From contig CAWHIK010000007.1 in assembly GCA_963829485.1 (NCBI GenBank), positions 248,001 to 312,000 on the forward strand: a DNA stretch of 64,000 nucleotides, read 5' to 3'. Source of the stretch: JBGPQJ01 sp963829485. Its GTDB lineage: Bacteria; Chloroflexota; Anaerolineae; Anaerolineales; Villigracilaceae. Each line of letters opens with the position of its first letter. Positions within the stretch are counted from its first letter, which is position 1. A program made the position numbers and the translations under genes. Under the pieces are notes generated by a model. It was not told the origin of the DNA and did no database searches. It saw nothing but the letters and a program-made list of their open reading frames with translations. Shown here piece by piece: positions 59,179 to 64,000 of the stretch.

Positions 59179-60457
59179 ATGTTCCAGGCCGACTTCGTAC
59201 AACAGGACGCCTTCCAGATCCCCGCGGGGGCCTTCGACTTCGAGCTGCCGGGTGTCGAGCATGCGACGCGGCCTCACAGCCGGTTCAACCTGTGGGTCGG
59301 GACCCGATCGGGGAGAGTGCTGCTGCGCCCGGATGCAGCCCCGGTCTTCTTCGACGACGTCCACACCGAGCGGGTCGGACCCGGGGAGTCGTACTACCAC
59401 ACCTTCGAGTTCTCGCTGTTCGCCGACTGGGTGCCTCGGAGTACGTGGCCGAGAAGTCCTCGGTCTACTTCGCCGACGCCTCCGGGACCCTGCGCGCGTT
59501 CATCGTGAAGAACGTCGACACCGAGACCGGCCCGGGCGGGTCCGTCAAGCGGGTGTTCTGCGAGGACGCCGCCGTCGACGAGCTCATGTGCCACGTGATC
59601 GAGCCGACGACGAACACGGACGACACCGCCACCGAGATACTGACGACCGTCTTAGGCTCCAGCCGGTGGGGCGTGGGCACCGTGGAGTCCTTCGACGACC
59701 GGGCGACCAAGGCCTGGAGCGACTCGAATCTGCGTGGGAGGGCGTCGTCTGGGTCGCCCAGACCTTCGGGCTCGAGATCGTGACGCGCGTCGTGGCCTCG
59801 GGGGGACGCATCACCGGACGCTACATCGACCTCGTGCAGAGTCGCGGTTCCTACACCGGGCGGATGCTCGCGTATGCCCGCGACACCCAGTCGGTGAAGC
59901 GATCGGGCGATGGGGGAGAGGTCTACACCGCGGCCTACGGCCTCGGAGCGACCGTGGACGACGCGGCGGTCACCTTCTCGGCTGTCGTCTGGGAGACGGG
60001 CTCAGGCGACCCCGCAGACAAGGACAACGGAGTGGAGTGGGTGGGCGATGCCGGCGCGCTCGACGTCTACGGCTTGCGTGACGACGACGGCACGGTCACG
60101 CACCGCTGGGGAGTCTTCAGGGATACGCAGGAGACCGACGACGAGCGGCTGCTGGAGAAGACCTGGGCCTGGCTCCAGGAGCACAAGCAGCCGAGGTTCA
60201 CGTACGACGTCGGCGTGGCCGCGATCGAGAGCTACGTCCCGCAGGAATCCTCGCTCACGCCCATCATGCCGGGGGACCTCGTGATCGTGCGGGACACGCG
60301 GTGCCAGCCCTCATACACCGCCGAGGTGCGCGTCACCGAGGTGACGCGGTCCTACTCCGATCCGACCAGGGACTCCTTCGTCTTCGGCGAGCCGAAGAAG
60401 CGGCTCGCCGACTACATGCGCGAGATCCGGCTACTGAAACGCACGCTGAACCGCTGA
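59179..60457 (+). CDS. Tail endopeptidase/minor structural protein (Tal-like; two frameshifts)
   Basis: About 425 residues. The N-terminus FQADFVQQDAFQIPAGAFDF is followed by SVYFADASGTLRAFIVKNVD and VKRVFCEDAAVDELMCHVIE, then GVVWVAQTFGLEIVTRVVAS and RYIDLVQSRGSYTGRMLAYA. This is the gp27-like hub fold of prophage tail endopeptidase proteins. Indels lie near 59431 and 59728. A GC-rich hairpin follows the stop. Confidence 0.75.
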
Positions 60458-60473
60458 TCGTCCGGCAGGTCGA

Positions 60474-60506
60474 AGCCCCCTCTGCGCCCACGGGCCGGAG
60501 GGGGCT
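60474..60506 (+). terminator. Terminator after the tail genes
   Basis: AGCCCCCTC (60474-60482) pairs with GAGGGGGCT (60498-60506), followed by TTCCGCGTTT. Confidence 0.6.
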
Positions 60507-60550
60507 TTCCGCGTTTCCCGGGGTATCATCCGACCAGGGAGGTGCTCGCC

Positions 60551-60840
60551 ATGTATCCGTACGTTCTCATCTGGTGGATCGTCTGCCTGTGTGCGGGGAT
60601 CTGGATGTACACGGATTCCACGGAGATCGCCCGGCAGCAAGAGCGGCGCTCGGGGGACACGATCGTCTCGCCGGGGCTGTGGGTTCTAGGCGGGCTGCCA
60701 TCGGCGTGTTCATCCTGCCTGTCTACCTCAGCAAGCGGTCGTCGTGGCTGCGGATGACGGACGACGAGGTGACCGAGGACCTGCATGAACGCGCACGTGC
60801 CGAGATACAGCCCGAGGAGGAGTCGTTCTTTCTCGATTGA
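60551..60840 (+). CDS. Small membrane protein (one frameshift)
   Basis: About 96 residues: a first hydrophobic helix YVLIWWIVCLCAGIWMY, a polar loop, a second short helix IGVFILPVYL (reached after restoring one base near 60690) and an acidic C-terminal tail. Location right after the tail genes and before the integrase suggests a holin-like or accessory membrane protein, which is a guess from position and topology. Confidence 0.5.
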
Positions 60841-60898
60841 TGCTATTGACAATCCTCAACGGTCACGGCAAGCTGACCCTTGAGGAGGCCAGTGTCAG

Positions 60899-61114
60899 AT
60901 GACGGATGTGTACTACAACGCGACGCAGTTCGGGGACAGGCTCAAGTCGGCCGGCCTCATGTACGGGTCGACCCAGGCTATCAAGAACCTGGTCGAGCGC
61001 GGGGAGATCGTGCCCTCGTGCCACGACGCTAAGGGGTTCCCGCTCTTCTCGGATGAGCTGGTCTCGACCTTTGAGGCCGATCTGCGCTCGGGTACGAGGG
61101 TCGGTCAGAGCTGA
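60899..61114 (+). CDS. Small helix-turn-helix protein, excisionase-like
   Basis: 71 residues. YYNATQFGDRLKSAGLMYGS and TQAIKNLVERGEIVPSCHDA look like a MerR/excisionase-type winged helix with a recognition helix and wing. Small DNA-binding proteins directly upstream of a tyrosine integrase often act as recombination directionality factors. Its stop overlaps the integrase start (TGATG). GAGGAGG lies upstream. Confidence 0.65.
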   Translation: MTDVYYNATQFGDRLKSAGLMYGSTQAIKNLVERGEIVPSCHDAKGFPLFSDELVSTFEADLRSGTRVGQS

Positions 61115-62223
61115 TGGGGGCAGCTGTGGGCGTGAAGCGACACAGAGGCAAGTGGCAGGTCGACCTCAAGAGCCGCTACGTCGGCGTCTACCCGGACGAG
61201 AAGACAGCCCGCGCGATCTTCGGCCACGGCACCCATCTGGTCATGCTCGGCAGGCCGCTCGAGTCGGTCCTGGACGAGCTGCGCGGGCGCACGCAGACCG
61301 GTCCGCTCCCCACGCTCTCCGAGCGGATCGAGACCTGGCTCGCGAGCAGGACCGCAAGCAAGCAGACCGTCGCGAAGTATCGGACGAACCTCGAGCGGGC
61401 GGGCGTCCTGTACCTTCGCCGCCTGGACCTCATCACGCGCGACGACGTGACGCGGCTGGTGGCCGGGCTGTCGGAGAAGAAGTACGCTCCACGGACGATC
61501 CAGGCGACCATGGCGTCGCTTCGGGCGGTCATGGCCGACGCGGTCCTGGCCGGACTGGTCGCACGCAACCCGTTCGAACGTCCCGGCAACATGCCGCGCA
61601 TCCGCGCGATACGTCCTCCGCACGTCTTGACGCGGGCCGAGTACGACCTGCTCGTGCTCGCGGCGGGTGAGCACTTCGCCCCGCTCATCGCCGTGCTTCC
61701 GCTGACCGGGCTCAGGATCTCAGAGGCTGCCGGCCTTGAATGGCGCGACCTCGACCTCACCGGCGAGCATCCCACGCTGACCATCTCGCGCCAGTTCGGG
61801 CGCGGAAAGCTCAAGCCCTACACGAAGACTGACGCGGGCAGGCGCACCGTCGACCTCCCGCCCGACGCCGTCCACTGGTTCCAGATGCAGCACGGCTTCG
61901 AGGACCGCGATCCGCAGGACCCGGTGTTCTCGGGCGAGCGGGGGAGACGGCTGCGCTACGACGCGGTCTCGGACCTGTTCCGCACGATCTCGGAGAGGAC
62001 CGGCGTGACAGTACGGCCACACGACATGCGGCATACGTTCGGGTCCTGGCTCCTGCGATCGGGCGCCGACGTGGTCTACGTCTCGGCCCGGATGGGGCAC
62101 GCGACACCGGCGTTCACACTGAGGAGCTACGCGCACGAGCTCGCCGAGCACGACCCTGCCACCATGCGGAACCTGCAACACTGGCTGTCACGGGGACAGA
62201 ACGGGGACAAGGATGTCACTTAG
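61114..62223 (+). CDS. int: Tyrosine-type site-specific integrase
   Basis: 369 residues. The N-terminal AP2-like arm-binding part (RHRGKWQVDLKSRYVGVYPD) precedes a SAM-like core-binding domain (ETWLASRTASKQTVAKYRTN) and the catalytic domain. In it are Arg in LPLTGLRISEAAGLEW, Lys region KLKPYTKTDAGRRTVDLP, His-x-x-Arg in RPHDMRHTFGSWLL, His in MGHATPA and the nucleophilic Tyr in LRSYAHEL. All catalytic residues are present. It shows the phage is temperate. No attachment site could be identified. Confidence 0.95.
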   Translation: MGAAVGVKRHRGKWQVDLKSRYVGVYPDEKTARAIFGHGTHLVMLGRPLESVLDELRGRTQTGPLPTLSERIETWLASRTASKQTVAKYRTNLERAGVLYLRRLDLITRDDVTRLVAGLSEKKYAPRTIQATMASLRAVMADAVLAGLVARNPFERPGNMPRIRAIRPPHVLTRAEYDLLVLAAGEHFAPLIAVLPLTGLRISEAAGLEWRDLDLTGEHPTLTISRQFGRGKLKPYTKTDAGRRTVDLPPDAVHWFQMQHGFEDRDPQDPVFSGERGRRLRYDAVSDLFRTISERTGVTVRPHDMRHTFGSWLLRSGADVVYVSARMGHATPAFTLRSYAHELAEHDPATMRNLQHWLSRGQNGDKDVT

Positions 62224-62653
62224 GGGCTCTACCTGCGAGAGCGGAAGTCAGGGAGATTACTCACCAGGCAGGGATGCGAGGACCGCTCTAGCCTCTGACC
62301 AGCAGGGGATCTGCGCGCCGTCGGGGACGGAGCAGGGACAGCTGTCCCTGACGCTGGATCCTCTCCTCATGGCGCGCGCGTGGAAGCGCAACAACCCCGA
62401 AGCCTACGCCGCGGTCCTGACATGGGCGCGCGAGGACGTGGCTCACGGCGTGCGCCCCGCGATCGACCTCTACGTCAACCTCCTGCGCCGTCCTCACTTC
62501 GCGCTCCGCCTCGGCATGCAGCGGACCGATTCGGTCTACCTCCTGAACAACAACCTGCGCGCCGAGCTCTCCCGTCTCGTGATGGAGGAGCATCCCGAGC
62601 TCGTCTTCGAGACCCGGCGCTCCCGCGCTGACTTGCCGGGAGGGATGAGCTGA
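62213..62653 (+). CDS. Phage accessory protein, unknown
   Basis: Up to 146 residues. Only the part from about residue 45 looks conserved and folded: LSLTLDPLLMARAWKRNNPE, AYAAVLTWAREDVAHGVRPA, then LYLLNNNLRAELSRLVMEEH-like helices. A later start near 62370 is possible, since the first 45 residues are low in structure. I do not recognise the family. Its stop overlaps the next start. Confidence 0.55.
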   Translation: MSLRGSTCESGSQGDYSPGRDARTALASDQQGICAPSGTEQGQLSLTLDPLLMARAWKRNNPEAYAAVLTWAREDVAHGVRPAIDLYVNLLRRPHFALRLGMQRTDSVYLLNNNLRAELSRLVMEEHPELVFETRRSRADLPGGMS

Positions 62654-62832
62654 TGGCCGGCCAGTGGTGCGAACGCTGCGAGTCCGATGCAGCTCCAGTG
62701 GATCCGCACACCCAGTGGTGCCGGTCATGCACCGAGCTCGTACGTGAGGAGCACGAGCGCATGCAGCGCGCGGAAGAGGACGAGCTGCTTGGCACCGACG
62801 AGGACGACGAGCGCATCGGAGGTGAGCGATGA
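62653..62832 (+). CDS. Small zinc-finger-like protein
   Basis: 59 residues: QWCERCESDAAP and QWCRSCTEL give two CxxC pairs 18 residues apart, the layout of a small zinc ribbon. An acidic helical tail follows (AEEDELLGTDEDDERIG). It is joined to neighbours on both sides by overlapping TGATG/ATGA. Confidence 0.65.
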   Translation: MAGQWCERCESDAAPVDPHTQWCRSCTELVREEHERMQRAEEDELLGTDEDDERIGGER

Positions 62833-63023
62833 CGCCCTACGAGAGCGCGTGGGACGGCCGCCAGAACACCGGTGAGGCCGTCGAGTTCAACGAGGGCGAC
62901 GACTACCTCGACCGCGTGCGGCCCGCCCTCTACGAGGCGCAGGACAGCGATGAGTACCACTACGAGGTCGCCATCTTCGAGCGCGAGGACGCGCTCGCTG
63001 AGTACTGGAGGAAGCGACCATGA
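62829..63023 (+). CDS. Small acidic phage protein, unknown
   Basis: 64 residues: TPYESAWDGRQNTGEAVEFN, then DDYLDRVRPALYEAQDSDEY. It is soluble, acidic and not recognised. Both ends overlap neighbours by four bases (ATGA), which supports a real gene. Confidence 0.5.
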   Translation: MTPYESAWDGRQNTGEAVEFNEGDDYLDRVRPALYEAQDSDEYHYEVAIFEREDALAEYWRKRP

Positions 63024-63162
63024 GAGCTGACTACTGGATAGCCCTCGGTTTCGTGACGTTCTGTGCAGCGTTCTATCTGTGGTGCGAGCTCACCTCGCGC
63101 CCTCGCGGCCGGCATTCCAAGCGCCGGTCAGACCTGTCCCCTCCGATCGGAGGAACGAATGA
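63020..63162 (+). CDS. Small membrane protein, C-terminus unclear
   Basis: From ATG 63020: RADYWIALGFVTFCAAFYLW then CELTSRPRGR, a single membrane helix with a basic tail. The frame does not stop before the lysozyme-like gene and stays open to 63637, antagonistic to that gene's frame. A single indel would end it at the ATGA near 63159-63162, which I take as the likely end. Confidence 0.4.
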
Positions 63163-63545
63163 AAAGGTCCATCGTCCTGCTGCTCGTCACCATGCTCCTC
63201 GCGCTATCCGCACCCGCACCGGCACTCGCCTACACGTGGTCGGTGGAACGATGGAGGCCCGTGGTACGGGCCCAGATGGAGGACCTGAAGATACCGGCGG
63301 CGGAGCGCCCGTGGCTCGAGCAAGCGGCGATGCGCTGCATCAGCCGAGAGTCCGGCGGCATCGAGACGGCGCGCGGCGGGCAGCACGTGGGCCTGTTGCA
63401 GTACAACCGGCGCTGGGTGAAGCGGTCGAGGACGGACTGGAGATGGTCTGGCCCGGAGAGCATCAGGCGCTTCGTGAAGGCGTACAAGCAGGGCGGCAAG
63501 AGGAATATCCGGAGGCACTGGAGGGCGACGGTGGGTTCCGGCTAG
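63159..63545 (+). CDS. Secreted lysozyme/transglycosylase-like protein
   Basis: 128 residues with ribosome-binding site CGGAGG. The signal peptide is KRSIVLLLVTMLLALSAPAP then ALA. The mature part has AAMRCISRESGGIETARGGQ and HVGLLQYNRRW, the E-S-G-G and G-L-L-Q pattern of SLT-type muramidases. The Glu in SRESGG would be catalytic. It is short for the fold, and the last residues may be altered by an indel. It could be a virion-associated or export-type lysin. Confidence 0.6.
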   Translation: MKRSIVLLLVTMLLALSAPAPALAYTWSVERWRPVVRAQMEDLKIPAAERPWLEQAAMRCISRESGGIETARGGQHVGLLQYNRRWVKRSRTDWRWSGPESIRRFVKAYKQGGKRNIRRHWRATVGSG

Positions 63546-63633
63546 AGGCGCTCCCGCAGGGCGGCTACGTTCTCACGACGCCGAATCAGCTGCGACGCTC
63601 GAGGCGGCCGTCGGGCTGGGGCTGGTGGAAGGC

Positions 63634-64000
63634 GTGAGCGTAGCAGTAGCGCCTTCCACCAGGCGGCACGGCACCCGCGCCAAGTACGTCGTCGAAGGAT
63701 GCCGCTGCGATGAGTGCAGGGCTGCTAATCGCGAGGCGGAACGGATCCGCTCCAGACAGCGCGCCTACGGTACCTGGCAGCCATACGTGGACGCGGAGCC
63801 GGTGCGGCGTCATGTGCGCTCGTTGCAGTCCACCGGTATGGGATGGAAGCGGATAGCGCGCGAGGCCGGGATCCACGCGAGCGTCCTGTGGAAGCTGCTC
63901 TACGGATGTCCGCAACGCGGTACGGGGCCGTCGAAGCGCGTCAGGCCCGCGACGGCGGCCGCCGTCCTGGCCGTCAAGCCGAAGCTCACGCGCGGTCAGC
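63634..64000 (+). CDS. HTH protein with Cys-containing N-terminus (runs off window)
   Basis: 122 codons to the window edge. The N-terminal module RHGTRAKYVVEGCRCDECRA is followed by a helix-turn-helix (GMGWKRIAREAGIHASVLWK) and LYGCPQRGTGPSKRVRPATA. I associate this architecture with regulators of actinophages and actinobacterial prophages, which is the main hint to the phage's host. The GTG start at 63634 is uncertain. Confidence 0.6.
   Translation, partial: MSVAVAPSTRRHGTRAKYVVEGCRCDECRAANREAERIRSRQRAYGTWQPYVDAEPVRRHVRSLQSTGMGWKRIAREAGIHASVLWKLLYGCPQRGTGPSKRVRPATAAAVLAVKPKLTRGQ

Noticed and set aside
60846..60874. Promoter TTGACA before the HTH-integrase pair
   Set aside because: A perfect -35 is present at 60846-60851, but 17 bases downstream there is only CAAGCT, so I could not support a -10.
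45280..64000. Ordinary integrated prophage of the host
   Set aside because: The left edge cuts the portal gene, no terminase precedes it, no attachment repeats are visible, and the integrase lies inside rather than at the edge next to host DNA.

Overview
The window joins two sequences of different origin. Positions 1 to about 45,280 look like a chromosome segment of an Anaerolineae-like member of the Chloroflexota. This is inferred from the peptide-binding lipoproteins with repetitive acidic linkers, a polyphosphate glucokinase, and the mix of housekeeping genes. Positions about 45,280 to 64,000 are a compact, visibly more GC-rich, one-direction tailed-phage genome segment (HK97-type head, siphovirus tail). 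Its GTG starts, stop/start overlaps and a terminal HTH gene of a type I associate with actinophages suggest a virus of an actinobacterium-like host. The join falls inside a host gene on one side and inside the portal gene on the other, so an assembly chimera is more likely than a normal prophage boundary.

Host part. Positions 1-3,652 hold a minus-strand housekeeping run (glmU, cdd, recO, a membrane coiled-coil protein and the start of glyQ). Next come tRNA-Gln(UUG) and a response regulator. Positions 5,000-19,563 hold a large minus-strand oligopeptide ABC transporter locus with two complete permease/ATPase sets and three substrate-binding lipoproteins. One binding protein appears to be circularly permuted. 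Positions 19,700-29,417 run mostly forward: mscL, pcrA, an aldo/keto reductase, a half-size chromate transporter, a sugar nucleotidyltransferase, an aminotransferase, ppgK, a HicB-DinB protein and a TPR protein. Then follow a DEAD-box helicase with a structured leader, an acetyltransferase, small proteins, mutS2, a 5'-3' exonuclease, and an AbiE-type toxin-antitoxin pair with a large dyad operator over the antitoxin start. A lipoprotein, an AbrB-like protein, htrA, dnaJ, a LOG-family hydrolase and a class A penicillin-binding protein complete the segment.

Phage part. The order is portal (5'-truncated), ClpP-like prohead protease, capsid, head-tail adaptors, tail terminator, tail tube and tail assembly chaperone. 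A five-gene carbohydrate cassette follows (two or three glycosyltransferases, a SAM methyltransferase, a KdsC-like HAD phosphatase), lodged between the chaperone and the tape measure. Then come tape measure, distal tail, a decoration-like protein, a tail endopeptidase-type protein, a small membrane protein, an HTH protein, a tyrosine integrase, small accessory genes, a secreted lysozyme-like protein and an HTH gene running off the window. No terminase is present.

Many otherwise normal genes in both parts are broken by single-base indels, mostly insertions. Once these are read through, the proteins recover normal lengths. I therefore treat them mainly as sequence errors and annotate the repaired spans.
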